A stretch of 64,000 nucleotides of DNA from assembly GCF_000689255.1 (NCBI RefSeq), contig NZ_HG964446.1, positions 1,540,484 through 1,604,483 of the forward strand, given 5' to 3'. Source of the stretch: Mycobacterium triplex. GTDB lineage: Bacteria; Actinomycetota; Actinomycetes; Mycobacteriales; Mycobacteriaceae. The notes below the pieces were generated by a model that searched no databases, was not told where the DNA came from, and saw only the letters and a list, made by a program, of their open reading frames with translations. Shown here piece after piece: positions 55,116 to 64,000 of the stretch. Both the position numbers and the translations under genes were made by a program. The stretch's first letter is position 1. Each line of letters opens with the position of its first letter.

Positions 55116-58100
55116 TCAGGACGCGGTCGTGGAGCCCAGCGCGGAGGCCACCTCGTGCTGCTCCATCGCCGCCACCTCGAGGTAGACCTCGGCCACCTGG
55201 GCCAGTCGATCGCTGCCCGGTTCGCGGGCGGCAAGCAGCGCGGCCAGCGTCGACACACTGCGCGCGGCGAAGATGTCGGCCACCATCACGGTGGGGGTGT
55301 CCAGCCAGGCGCGGACACGGGCGACCAGCTGGGTGGCCAGCACCGAATCTCCACCGAGGCCGAAGAAATCGTCGTCGGCGCTCACCGTCCCGACGCGCAG
55401 CAGGCCGGCGGTGATGTCGGCCAGCGCCCGTTCCAGCGGTGTCGACGGCGCCCGTCGGTCCGTCCCGGTCTCGGCGGCGCGCTGCTGGCCGGCGCGCGAG
55501 AGCAGCTCGCCCGCCGCCTTCCGGTCGATCTTGCCGCCGACCGTGTACGGGATCTCGGCGACCAGCACGATCAGGTCGGGAACCATGTGGGGCGGAACGA
55601 ATCCCGACACCGCGGCCGTCAGATGTGCCGGCGTCAACGCGGGGTCGGTGACCCGGACCAGCGCGGCCAACTGCTCGCGCTTGGTGTCGCCGGCGACGGG
55701 GATCACCGCGGCCACGGCGCCGTCCACCGATTCCAGCCTGTTCAGTGCTCCCTCGACCTCGCCGAGCTCGACGCGGTAGCCGCTGATCTTGACCCGGTGG
55801 TCGGCGCGGCCGACGAACTCCAGCGTGCCGTCGGGCAGATACCGAGCCAAATCGCCTGTGCGGTACCAGTTTTTGCCGTCGTGCTCGATGAACTTGCCTT
55901 CGGTCAGGTCCGGCCGGCCGCGATAGCCGCGGGCGATGCCGCGCCCGCCGACCCAGAATTCGCCGGGAACCCAGTCCGGGCAATCGGACCCGTCGGCCGC
56001 CACCACGCGGCAGCTGTTGTTCGGCAGCGGGTGGCCGAACGGCACCGCGGCCCAGTGCGGTGGCAGCTCGCCGGGTTCGCAGATCGTGTTGTGAATGGCC
56101 GTCTCGGTGGCTCCGCCCAGCCCGGCGACGCGGACCCGCGGGGCCTGGGCACGCAGCGCGCGCACCATCTCGGTGCGCACCCAGTCGCCGCCGGTGGGCA
56201 CCACGCGCACCGACGAGATCCGGCCCGAGTTCACCGCGACCAGCATCTCGAGCCAGCCGGGCAGCCAGTGCAGCACGGTGACCCGGTGCCGCTCGATCAG
56301 CCGCGCCCACGCGTCGGGATCGCGCCGCTGCTCCTCGTCCACCACCACGATCGAGCCGCCCGCGCGCAGCATCCCGAAGATGTCCAGCACCGAGATGTCG
56401 CATTCCAGGGTGGACAGCGCCAGGCATCGATCGTCGGTGCCGATGTCGAAGTGGGCGTTGATGAATTCGACGGTGTTCATCGCGGCGTCGTGGCTGACCT
56501 CGACGCCCTTGGGCTCACCGGTGGAGCCCGAGGTGAAGAGCACGTAGGCGACATCGGCCGGATCGGTGGCGGCCGGCTCGGTGTCGGCGGCGGCGGGCAG
56601 GCCCTGCGCGACGGCTTCCGCCACGGTCAGCGCGGGAACCGGCAGGTCGTCGAGCCCTCGGGGCCCGCACACCAGCGCCGACGCCACGCCCGCGCCGCCC
56701 AGGATGCGTGCGGCGCGGTCGGCCGGCTGGTCGACGCCGATCGGCAGGTACACACCGCCGGCGGCGTGGATGCCCAGCAGCGCCGGGATCTGCTCGGCGG
56801 TCTTGGGGCCCAGCACCGCGACCGCGTCACCGCGTCCAATCCCGCGGTCCCGCAACGTCGCACACACGGCAAGGGCTTGCTCGCGCAGCTGCGCATAGGT
56901 GAGATCGCCGAGGCTGCTGTACACCGCGGGCGCATCGGGGTGCGCGGCCGCGGATCGAAAGAAGCCGTCGTGCAACGCATCTGAGCTCGGCGCGGTGGTG
57001 ACGCCGTTGAGCCTGGCGCGCAGGGCGCGCTGTTCGGGCGGAAGTGCCGGTGGGTCGGGTGCCTCCCAGGCGTCGTCGTCGTTGGCCAGCCGGATCAGCT
57101 CGGCGACGTGGTAGGCGAACATCGCGTCGGCGACGCCCGGCCGGAACGCCTCGGCGCGGACGTCCCAGTTGACCAGCAGGCCGCCGTCGAACGGGGTGGC
57201 CTGGGAGTCCAGCAACACCTGCGGCCCCTGCGAGATGTGCCAGACGCACTTGCCGAACTGCTCGGTGACCTCGCCGTCGAACAGGTCGCCGAGCCCCAGC
57301 CCGCTGGTGAACACGAAGGGCGCCAGCGTCGGCATGCCGCGATGCCGGGTCAGGTCGCGCAGGATCGACAACCCCGAGTAGCTGGAGTGCGCCGCGCTGG
57401 CGTGCAGCGACTCCTGCAGGACGCGGGCCCGGGCCGCCGCGGTCGGGGCGTCGGTCAGGTCGACGTCGAGCATCAGCGACGTGGTGAAGTCGCCGACGAG
57501 TTTGTCGACGTCGGCGTGAAACGGCTCGCGGCCGAACATCGGCAGGTTCAGCAGGAACCGGGAGTTCGTGGACCAGCGCGCCAGCGTCCCGGCGTAGGAC
57601 GCGGCGATCGCCATCGCGGGGGTGACGCCGCGCTTGTGGGCCGCGGCGAACAGCGCCTCGCGGATGTCGGCGTCGAAGTAGTGCCAGAGCCGGATGTTGC
57701 GGCGCGGATTGGCCTGCTCGGAGGCCGGCACCAGCGGGAGCGACGGCGGTTCGGGCAGGTCCGGCACCCGCTCGGCCCACCACTGCCGGTCCTCGTCGGA
57801 CACCGAGGTGGCGGCCGTCAGCGCGGCCCGGTACTGCCGGTAGGTGTAGCTCAGCTCGGGCAGGTCGCCGCCGCGGTAGAAGACCGCGAGGTCGGCCATG
57901 AAGTTGCGGTAGCTGACGGCGTCGGCGGCCGACATGTCCATGTCGACGTGCAGGCGGGTGCGCCCGTCGGGCAGCAGCGTCAGCGCGATCTCCAGCACCT
58001 CGCCGTAAAGCATCTGATGCGACTTGGCGTCGCGGATCTGATCCAGCCGCTGCTGCGCCGCGGCGGTGTCGAGGTCGCGCAGGTCGACCACCTCGACGCC

Positions 58101-58613
58101 CACGGTGCGGTCGGTGATCCGCTGGGTGCCGTCGGGCAGGATCTCCACCCGCAGCATCGGATGGCGGCGGGCGAGCGCGGCTGCGGCGACGCGGAGCCGT
58201 TCCGGGTCGACGCCGGCGCCGTCGAACTCCACGTAGAGGTGCGGGGCCACGCCGCCGAGGGCCTGCTCTTCGTTGCGGCCCAACCACAATGCGTGCTGGA
58301 TGGGCGCCAGCGGAAAAGTCTCGCCGTCGTCGTCACCGGGCGCCGCGGCTTCGGGTTCCTCGTTGCCGCCTTCGTCCTGGCGCAGCGCCGAGACCATTCG
58401 CGTCCAGGCGGCGACGGTCGGGTTCTCGGCCAGGGACGCGAAACCGATGTCGATGCCCTGCCGGCGCCACCGGCCGGACAGCGACATCATCCGTATCGAG
58501 TCGAGCCCGGAGGCGATAAGGTCGGCTTCGGGGTCCAGCGCTTCGGGGGCGATGCCAAGCAATTCGGCGACCTGTTCTCGGACGCTCAGAGAGCTCGTCG
58601 CGGCGCGACCCAT
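55116..58613 (-). CDS. MbtB-like NRPS: aryl-carrier, cyclization, adenylation, PCP (no thioesterase)
   Basis: A 1165-residue non-ribosomal peptide synthetase. An aryl carrier domain comes first (Ser39 in ASGLDSIRMM). A heterocyclization domain follows, with Asp226-x4-Asp231-x2-Ser234 in DMDMSAADAVS instead of HHxxxDG. The adenylation domain has VLFTSGSTGEPKGVEVSHDA, LGGATETAIHNTI and GRADHRVKISGYRVELGEVE. The final PCP carries Ser1090 in FFGLGGDSVLATQL. It would receive an aryl acid from the divergent ligase, activate Ser, Thr or Cys, and close an oxazoline or thiazoline. Many segments follow mycobactin MbtB, but MbtB has a C-terminal thioesterase that is absent here; the protein ends 75 residues after Ser1090. 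Product release must come from another protein. Two IdeR-like boxes lie in its promoter region. Confidence 0.9.
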   Translation of the reverse strand: MGRAATSSLSVREQVAELLGIAPEALDPEADLIASGLDSIRMMSLSGRWRRQGIDIGFASLAENPTVAAWTRMVSALRQDEGGNEEPEAAAPGDDDGETFPLAPIQHALWLGRNEEQALGGVAPHLYVEFDGAGVDPERLRVAAAALARRHPMLRVEILPDGTQRITDRTVGVEVVDLRDLDTAAAQQRLDQIRDAKSHQMLYGEVLEIALTLLPDGRTRLHVDMDMSAADAVSYRNFMADLAVFYRGGDLPELSYTYRQYRAALTAATSVSDEDRQWWAERVPDLPEPPSLPLVPASEQANPRRNIRLWHYFDADIREALFAAAHKRGVTPAMAIAASYAGTLARWSTNSRFLLNLPMFGREPFHADVDKLVGDFTTSLMLDVDLTDAPTAAARARVLQESLHASAAHSSYSGLSILRDLTRHRGMPTLAPFVFTSGLGLGDLFDGEVTEQFGKCVWHISQGPQVLLDSQATPFDGGLLVNWDVRAEAFRPGVADAMFAYHVAELIRLANDDDAWEAPDPPALPPEQRALRARLNGVTTAPSSDALHDGFFRSAAAHPDAPAVYSSLGDLTYAQLREQALAVCATLRDRGIGRGDAVAVLGPKTAEQIPALLGIHAAGGVYLPIGVDQPADRAARILGGAGVASALVCGPRGLDDLPVPALTVAEAVAQGLPAAADTEPAATDPADVAYVLFTSGSTGEPKGVEVSHDAAMNTVEFINAHFDIGTDDRCLALSTLECDISVLDIFGMLRAGGSIVVVDEEQRRDPDAWARLIERHRVTVLHWLPGWLEMLVAVNSGRISSVRVVPTGGDWVRTEMVRALRAQAPRVRVAGLGGATETAIHNTICEPGELPPHWAAVPFGHPLPNNSCRVVAADGSDCPDWVPGEFWVGGRGIARGYRGRPDLTEGKFIEHDGKNWYRTGDLARYLPDGTLEFVGRADHRVKISGYRVELGEVEGALNRLESVDGAVAAVIPVAGDTKREQLAALVRVTDPALTPAHLTAAVSGFVPPHMVPDLIVLVAEIPYTVGGKIDRKAAGELLSRAGQQRAAETGTDRRAPSTPLERALADITAGLLRVGTVSADDDFFGLGGDSVLATQLVARVRAWLDTPTVMVADIFAARSVSTLAALLAAREPGSDRLAQVAEVYLEVAAMEQHEVASALGSTTAS

Positions 58614-58633
58614 TGTGTGAAACCTCTCAGCAA

Positions 58634-58652
58634 TTAGTGAAGGCTGTCCTAA
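58634..58652. promoter_or_regulatory. IdeR-type iron box 1
   Basis: The 19 bases from ttagtgaagg to tcctaa match the IdeR consensus TTAGGTTAGGCTAACCTAA at 14 of 19 positions. It lies 20 bp upstream of the NRPS start, in the gap between divergent NRPS and ligase genes, where M. tuberculosis mbtA/mbtB also have tandem boxes. It predicts repression by iron-loaded IdeR. Confidence 0.7.
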
Positions 58653-58653
58653 C

Positions 58654-58672
58654 TATGCGGAGGCTACCCTAT
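58654..58672. promoter_or_regulatory. IdeR-type iron box 2
   Basis: The bases tatgcggaggctaccctat match the IdeR consensus at about 12 of 19 positions, with the AGGCTA core intact. The centre is 20 bp from box 1. It overlaps the TATATT-like -10 region of the ligase gene (about 58670), so IdeR would block that promoter. Confidence 0.6.
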
Positions 58673-58717
58673 ATTTGTTTTCGGACTTAACTTACCCCCG
58701 GAAGGGCGCTGACCGCG

Positions 58718-60391
58718 ATGAGCACCGGATTCCATCCCGATGCCGAGGTGCAACACGACGAAAGTGTCGACCTCGCAACGGGATTCGTCCCGTTCCCGAG
58801 TGACCGGGCCGACGCCTACCGGCGGGCCGGCTACTGGGCGGGGCTGCCGCTGGATTCGGTTCTGCGCGAGGCCGCGCACCGTTGGCCGCAGCGCTGCGGC
58901 ATCGCGGATGCGCACACCAGCTACACCTTCGCCGAATTCGACGCGCTGGCCGATCGCATCGCCGGCGGGCTGACCAACCTCGGCTTCGTCGCCGGCGACC
59001 GGGTCCTGCTCCAGCTGCCCAACTCCTGCCAATTCGCGTTGGCACTGTTCGGATTGCTGCGCGCCGGGGTGGTGCCGGTGATGTGCCTGCCCGGCCACCG
59101 CACCGCCGAGCTGAGCCACTTCGCCGAGGTCAGCGGGGCGGTCGGGATGGTGATCACCGACCAGGCGGGTGGCTTCGACTACCGCGAGATGGCCACCGCG
59201 CTGGTGCGCGAGCGCCCGCGGCTGACCCGGGTGCTGGTCGACGGCGACCCGGGCGATTTCCAGGCCTGGGCCGACGTGCAGCACTACGCGGGCCCTGTCC
59301 GGCCAACCGCGGCACCGGATCCGGGCCTGCCCGCGCTGCTGCTGGTTTCGGGCGGCACCACGGGGCTACCCAAACTCATCGCCCGCACCCATGACGACTA
59401 CCGCTACAACGCTTCGGCGTGCGCCGCGGCCTACGGGATGACCGGGGACGACGCCTACCTCGTGGTCCTGCCCGCCGGCCATAACTTCCCGCTGGCCTGC
59501 CCGGGTCTGCTGGGCGCGATGACCGTGGGCGCCGCCACGATTTTCACCGACGATCCCAGCCCCGAGGCCTGCTTCGCGCTGATCGACCGGCACCGGGTCA
59601 CCGTCACCGGTCTGGTCAACGCGCTCGCCAAGCTGTGGGCGCAGGCCTGCGATTGGGAGCCGGTGCTGCCGACCTCGCTGCGCGTGGTGCAGGTTGGCGG
59701 ATCGCGGCTGCTGCCCGACGAGGCCCGGTTCATTCGCGAGAACCTGAGCGCGGGTATGCAGCAGATCTTCGGTATGGCCGAGGGGATGCTGAACTTCACC
59801 CGGCCCGGCGATCCCGTCGACGTGGTGGACAACCTGCAGGGCCGGCCCATGTCGCCCGCCGACGAGATGAAGGTCGTCGACGAGAACGGCGACGAAGTGG
59901 CCCCGGGTGAAGAGGGCGAGCTGCTGGTGCGCGGGCCGTACACGATCAACGGGTACTACCGCGCCGACGAGGCCAACGCCCGCTCGTTCAGCCCCGACGG
60001 CTTCTACCGCAGCGGTGACCGGGTGCGGATCTTCACCGACGGCCCGCGGGCCGGCTACGTCGAGGTGACCGGCCGGATCAAGGACGTCATCCACCGGGGC
60101 GGCGAGACCGTCTCGGCGTCGGACCTCGAGGAACACCTGCACGCCCATCCCGCCGTCGCCGACGCGGCGGCGGTCGCCCTGCCGGATCAGTACCTCGGCG
60201 AAAAGATCTGTGCGGCAGTTGTTTTCAAGGGCGCACCGGTCACCCTGGCCGAGCTGAATGGATTCTTGGACGGCCGCGGCGTCTCGGTTCACGCCAAGCC
60301 GGACGTGCTGGAAGCCATGCGGTCGCTACCCAAGACGGCGGTGGGCAAGGTGGACAAGAAGCAAATCGTCGTCAGCCTGACACGGGCGTGA
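58718..60391 (+). CDS. MbtA-like aryl-acid AMP ligase
   Basis: A 557-residue stand-alone adenylating enzyme of the DhbE/MbtA class that would activate a salicylate-type acid and load it on an aryl carrier domain. The P-loop is LLVSGGTTGLPKLIARTHDD (about 208-227). The aryl-acid pocket segment LPAGHNFPLACPG holds Asn256, the residue that contacts the 2-hydroxybenzoate carboxyl region in DhbE. FGMAEGMLNFTR, EVTGRIKDVIHRGGETVSAS and the C-terminal LPKTAVGKVDKKQI complete it. It is divergent from the NRPS that carries the cognate carrier domain. The substrate could be salicylate, or 6-methylsalicylate from the PKS encoded next. Confidence 0.9.
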   Translation: MSTGFHPDAEVQHDESVDLATGFVPFPSDRADAYRRAGYWAGLPLDSVLREAAHRWPQRCGIADAHTSYTFAEFDALADRIAGGLTNLGFVAGDRVLLQLPNSCQFALALFGLLRAGVVPVMCLPGHRTAELSHFAEVSGAVGMVITDQAGGFDYREMATALVRERPRLTRVLVDGDPGDFQAWADVQHYAGPVRPTAAPDPGLPALLLVSGGTTGLPKLIARTHDDYRYNASACAAAYGMTGDDAYLVVLPAGHNFPLACPGLLGAMTVGAATIFTDDPSPEACFALIDRHRVTVTGLVNALAKLWAQACDWEPVLPTSLRVVQVGGSRLLPDEARFIRENLSAGMQQIFGMAEGMLNFTRPGDPVDVVDNLQGRPMSPADEMKVVDENGDEVAPGEEGELLVRGPYTINGYYRADEANARSFSPDGFYRSGDRVRIFTDGPRAGYVEVTGRIKDVIHRGGETVSASDLEEHLHAHPAVADAAAVALPDQYLGEKICAAVVFKGAPVTLAELNGFLDGRGVSVHAKPDVLEAMRSLPKTAVGKVDKKQIVVSLTRA

Positions 60392-60466
60392 GCGACGCTG
60401 ACCCTGGCGCACTTGGGATTTGACTGACATGACATTGAATGGTGGCTCCGATGAACGGTACCGAGT

Positions 60467-63400
60467 GTGACCTCTGACGCGATGCACGAACCGATCGCCG
60501 TCATCGGCGTGGGATGCCGCCTGGCCGGTGATGTCACGACCGCCGCGGCCTTCTGGGATTTCCTGCTGGAGGGGGGCAGTGCGGTGCGCGAGGTACCCGC
60601 CGACCGGTGGGAGCCCTACCTGTGGCGCGACCCGCGCAACGCGGCGGTGCTCAAGGACATCACACCGTGGGGCACCTTCATCGACAACCTCGCGGGATTC
60701 GACGCCGAGTTCTTCGGCGTCTCCCCGCGCGAGGCCGAACTGATGGACCCCCAGCAGCGGCTGGCCCTCGAGGTCAGCTGGGAGGCGCTCGAGCACGCCG
60801 GGGTACCGCCCCGCTCGCTGGCCGGCAGCGACACCGCCGTGCTGATGGGGGTGAACTCCGACGACTACGGCAAGTTGCTGATGGAGGACCTGCCCGGTAT
60901 CGAGGCCTGGACCGGGATCGGCACGTCGCTGTGCGGGATCGCCAACCGGGTGTCACACCTGCTCGACCTGCGCGGGCCCAGCGTGGCGCTCGACGCCGCC
61001 TGCGCGGCCTCGCTGGTGGCCGTGCATCAGGCCTGCCAACTGCTGCGCTCGGGGGAGACGGCACTCGCGCTGGCCGGTGGCGTCAGCGCCCTGATTGGGC
61101 CGGGATTGACCCGGGTGCTCGACCAGGCCGGTGCGACGGCACCCGACGGCCGCTGCAAGACCTTCGACGAATCCGCCGACGGCTACGGCCGCGGCGAGGG
61201 CGCGGCCGTGGTGGTGCTCAAGCGGCTCGCCGACGCCCGGCGCGACGGGGACCGGGTGCTGGCCGTGGTCCGCGGGGGAGCGGTCGCCCAGGACGGTCGC
61301 ACGGTCGGCATCATGTCGCCCAACGGCGCCGCCCAGGCGGATCTGTTCCGGCTGGCCTGCCGGTCGGCGGACATCGACCCGGCCACCGTCGATTTCATCG
61401 AAGCCCACGGAACCGGCACTCCCACCGGCGATCCCGTCGAGGTCGCGGCGCTGGCGGAGGTGTACGGGGCGGCCCGGCCCGCCGACGATCCCGCCCTGGT
61501 CGGCTCGGTCAAACCGAACACCGGCCATCTCGAGGGCGGCGCCGGCGCCGTCGGCCTGATCAAGGCCGTACTGGCCCTGCACCACCGGACCATTCCGCCC
61601 ACCGCGGGCGTGCGCAAGCTCACCCCCGCCGTCGACTGGGACAACAGCGGCCTGCGGGTGCCGACCGAGGCGCAGGCCTGGGCGCGCCGGCCCGGCCATC
61701 CCCGCCGAGCGGCGGTGTGCAGCTACGGCTACGGCGGCACGATCGCGCACGTGTTGCTCGAGGAGGCGCCGCCCGCGCGGGGTGTCGCACCCGCGGAAAT
61801 GATTGGGCCGGCGGTGATTCCGCTGTCGGGCCGCTCGGCGAGCAGGCTGAGCGCGCAGGCCGCGGCGCTGGCCGAACACCTCGGCGAGCGGAAGATATCG
61901 CTGGACGAGGTCGCCGCGACGCTGTGGACCCGTCGCAGCCACGAGCCGGTGCGCGCGGCCGTGGTCGCCGAGAGCTCCGAGGAGCTGGTCGGCGCGTTGC
62001 ACACGCTGGCCGACGACGGGCGTGACGCCGCGCTGGTGCGCGGCACCGTGCTGCCCGGTGCGTCCGAGGGTGCGGTGTGGGTGTTCTCCGGACATGGTTC
62101 CCACTGGCCGCAGATGGGCCAGGAGTTGCTGGCCACCGAACCGGCGTTCGCCGCGGTGATCGATGCGATCGATCCGATCTTCGGCGCCGAACTGGGTTTC
62201 TCGGCGCGCGAGGCGCTGACCTCCGGCGACCTCGGCGGCACCGACCAGGTGCAGGCGCTGACCTTCGCGATGCAGGTCGGCCTGGCCGCGGTGCTGCGCG
62301 GGCGGGGGGTGCGGCCCGCAGCGGTGATCGGTCACTCCGTGGGCGAGGTCGCCGCGTGCGTGACCGCGGGTGTATTCGACCTGGCGCAGGGCGCCGCCGT
62401 GGCGTGCTACCGCGCCCGCGGGTTCCGGACGGTGATGGGTGCGGGCGCGATGGCATTGGTGCCGCTGCCCTTCGCCGCTGCCCAGCAACGGCTCGGCGCG
62501 CGCACCGACGTGGTGGCGGCCATCAGCGCGTCGCTGACCTCGACGGTGGTATCGGGCACCGCCGCGGCCGTCGACGAGGTGGCCGCCCGGTGGGGCGACG
62601 AAGGCCTGATGGTCCGTCGCGTCAAGACCGACGTCGCGTTCCACAGCCCGGCGATGGACGCGCTCACCGCCGACCTGGCGCGGCTCACCGCCGCGTTGCC
62701 CGAGCCGGCGCCGGCCCGGGTTCCGCTCTACACCACCGCGCTGGCCGACCCGCGGTCATCGGCGGTGCGCGGACCGGACTACTGGGTCGCCAATCTGCGC
62801 GACCGGGTCCGGTTCGCCGAGGCGGTCTGCGCGGCGGCCGAGGACGGCCACCGGCTGTTCCTCGAGGTCTCGGCCCACCCGGTGGTATCGCACTCCATCG
62901 CAGAAACGTTGCTGCACTTGGAGATTGACGAGCATGCGGCCGTCGGCGTGCTGCGCCGCGACCAACCGGCACGGCGTTGCGTCGCTGCCGCGGTCGCCGC
63001 CCTGCACTGCCACGGCGCGCCCGTCGGCGACGCCGGCACCCCCGCCGCGGGGTGGGCCCCCGATCTGCCGGGCACGCAGTGGCAGCACCGCGATTTCTGG
63101 CGCATCCCGAGCGCGCCGCCCGCGGGCCGCGGTGTACACGACGCCGACAGCCACACCCTGCTCGGCGGCCGACTCGAGGTCACCGGCACGGTGCCGGCGC
63201 GGGTCTGGGAGACCCGGCTGGACATGGCGACGCGGCCGTATCCCGGCAACCATCCCGTGCAGGGCACCGAGATCGTGCCGGCCGCGGTGCTGCTCAACAC
63301 CTTCCTGACGGCCGCGGGAACCGATGTGACCGAGGTACATCTGCGCACACCCGTCGCGCCGGGCCGCGCCCGCGATGTGCAGGTGGTGCTGCAGGATCAG

Positions 63401-64000
63401 GCGCTGGCGATCGCCACCCGACTGGTCGACGACGACGGCCCCGACGTCGGCGGCTGGCTGACGCACTGCACCGCGATCGCGGCCGCCACCGACGATCGCG
63501 AGGTGCCCGGGCTCGACGAGTCCGCGATCCGGGTCCGGTGCACCGAGCAGTTGGCGCCGAACACCGTGGTGGATCGGCTGGCCGCCCTCGGTGTCGCCGA
63601 GATGGGTTTCGGCTGGGAGGTGGTCGATCTCTGGGCCTGTGACGGCGAATTCCTCGCGCAGGTGCGTGCCGAACCGGACGGGTCGCACCCCTTGACGTGG
63701 GCCGGACTCATCGATGCCGCCACCTCGGTGGCATCCACGGTGTTCGACGGCGCGCCCCGGCTGCGCATGCCAGCTCGTATCGAACGGGTGAGAGTCCTTG
63801 GTACGCCTTCTGATTCGGTACTGCTGCACGTTCGCCGGCGCGACGAGGGCACCTGCACCGACGTCACCATCGCCACGCTCACCGGCAGGCCGCTGGTGGC
63901 GATCTCGGGAATGACGTTCGAGGAGCTGGAGAACACCGGCGGCGACGTGTCGCGAGTGGTGCACCGAATCGACTGGCATCCAACGCCGTTCGACGCCGAC
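60467..64000 (+). CDS. 6-methylsalicylate-synthase-type iterative PKS (KS-AT-DH/TH..., truncated by window edge)
   Basis: An open frame of 1178 residues that continues past the right edge. The ketosynthase (about 6-430) has Cys179 (DAACAASL), His314 (EAHGTGT) and His354 (KPNTGH). The acyltransferase (about 535-830) has Ser624 (GHSVGE) and a malonyl-type VAFH at His726. The dehydratase-like domain begins about 900, with His929 in HPVQGTEIVP (HxxxGxxxxP) and Asp1083 in WAGLIDAATSVASTVF, then PRLRMPARI, a sequence I associate with the thioester-hydrolase/DH domain of MSAS-type enzymes. Ketoreductase and ACP should follow outside the window. Mycobactin MbtC carries a ketosynthase only, so this is a different enzyme. 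GTG 60467 or ATG 60482 is the start; it begins 75 bp after the ligase. Confidence 0.85.
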   Translation, partial: MTSDAMHEPIAVIGVGCRLAGDVTTAAAFWDFLLEGGSAVREVPADRWEPYLWRDPRNAAVLKDITPWGTFIDNLAGFDAEFFGVSPREAELMDPQQRLALEVSWEALEHAGVPPRSLAGSDTAVLMGVNSDDYGKLLMEDLPGIEAWTGIGTSLCGIANRVSHLLDLRGPSVALDAACAASLVAVHQACQLLRSGETALALAGGVSALIGPGLTRVLDQAGATAPDGRCKTFDESADGYGRGEGAAVVVLKRLADARRDGDRVLAVVRGGAVAQDGRTVGIMSPNGAAQADLFRLACRSADIDPATVDFIEAHGTGTPTGDPVEVAALAEVYGAARPADDPALVGSVKPNTGHLEGGAGAVGLIKAVLALHHRTIPPTAGVRKLTPAVDWDNSGLRVPTEAQAWARRPGHPRRAAVCSYGYGGTIAHVLLEEAPPARGVAPAEMIGPAVIPLSGRSASRLSAQAAALAEHLGERKISLDEVAATLWTRRSHEPVRAAVVAESSEELVGALHTLADDGRDAALVRGTVLPGASEGAVWVFSGHGSHWPQMGQELLATEPAFAAVIDAIDPIFGAELGFSAREALTSGDLGGTDQVQALTFAMQVGLAAVLRGRGVRPAAVIGHSVGEVAACVTAGVFDLAQGAAVACYRARGFRTVMGAGAMALVPLPFAAAQQRLGARTDVVAAISASLTSTVVSGTAAAVDEVAARWGDEGLMVRRVKTDVAFHSPAMDALTADLARLTAALPEPAPARVPLYTTALADPRSSAVRGPDYWVANLRDRVRFAEAVCAAAEDGHRLFLEVSAHPVVSHSIAETLLHLEIDEHAAVGVLRRDQPARRCVAAAVAALHCHGAPVGDAGTPAAGWAPDLPGTQWQHRDFWRIPSAPPAGRGVHDADSHTLLGGRLEVTGTVPARVWETRLDMATRPYPGNHPVQGTEIVPAAVLLNTFLTAAGTDVTEVHLRTPVAPGRARDVQVVLQDQALAIATRLVDDDGPDVGGWLTHCTAIAAATDDREVPGLDESAIRVRCTEQLAPNTVVDRLAALGVAEMGFGWEVVDLWACDGEFLAQVRAEPDGSHPLTWAGLIDAATSVASTVFDGAPRLRMPARIERVRVLGTPSDSVLLHVRRRDEGTCTDVTIATLTGRPLVAISGMTFEELENTGGDVSRVVHRIDWHPTPFDAD

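Noticed and set aside
55116..64000. The canonical mycobactin (mbt) cluster
   Set aside because: The NRPS lacks the MbtB thioesterase, the third gene is a KS-AT-DH polyketide synthase instead of the KS-only MbtC, and the location beside choD is not that of mbt.

Overview
The window is high-GC actinobacterial DNA that reads as a mycobacterium, probably a non-tuberculous species. The strongest evidence is a core block at 46.0-55.0 kb that matches, in reverse orientation, the M. tuberculosis run whiB3, Rv3415c, sigD, Rv3413c, Rv3412, guaB2, guaB3, choD, Rv3406. A complete yrbE/mce operon, an MPT51-like protein and a mycothiol-dependent dehydrogenase agree with this. No rRNA, complete tRNA or CRISPR array was seen.

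Layout. (1) 0-2.4 kb: a luciferase-like oxidoreductase whose start is broken by a 7-bp duplication, a methyltransferase and a small membrane protein. (2) 2.4-12.9 kb: an aromatic upper pathway resembling the carbazole car system: C-C hydrolase, two-subunit class III extradiol dioxygenase, Rieske ferredoxin, ferredoxin reductase, a LuxR/ATPase regulator, and further on a CarAa-like angular dioxygenase. It is interrupted at 8.5-11.2 kb by a scar region with a tRNA-Ala 3' end, an SDR fossil, an esterase and a decayed IS3-family transposase. (3) 12.9-25.5 kb: yrbEA-yrbEB-mceA-F plus associated secreted proteins; mceC carries a frameshift. (4) 25.5-32.0 kb: an MscR-like dehydrogenase, the hydratase/aldehyde dehydrogenase/aldolase trio that consumes 2-hydroxypenta-2,4-dienoate, an SDR, a P450 and an NTF2-like protein. 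(5) 32.1-41.5 kb: a PaaX-type regulator and a CoA-dependent lower pathway fitting anthranilate: aminobenzoate-CoA ligase, fused monooxygenase/old-yellow-enzyme reductase, two acyl-CoA dehydrogenases, enoyl-CoA hydratase, RidA and SDR. (6) 41.6-46.0 kb: OsmC, DUF35/thiolase pair, an F420-type oxidoreductase, a nitroreductase and a MarR regulator. (7) 46.0-55.0 kb: the core block. (8) 55.1-64 kb: an iron-box-controlled divergent locus with an MbtB-like NRPS lacking a thioesterase, an MbtA-like aryl-AMP ligase, and a 6-methylsalicylate-synthase-type PKS running off the right edge.

How it works together (inference). Regions 2-5 can be read as one mineralisation route: Mce-mediated uptake, angular dioxygenation of a carbazole-like tricycle, meta-cleavage, hydrolysis to anthranilate plus 2-hydroxypentadienoate, the C5 arm to pyruvate and acetyl-CoA, and the anthranilate arm through 2-aminobenzoyl-CoA. 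A near-palindromic site TGACG-NN-CGTCA recurs five times at the lower-pathway promoters and at the esterase, suggesting one regulon. Region 8 looks like a second aryl-capped oxazoline/thiazoline pathway, distinct from mycobactin, placed beside the Rv3406 homologue.
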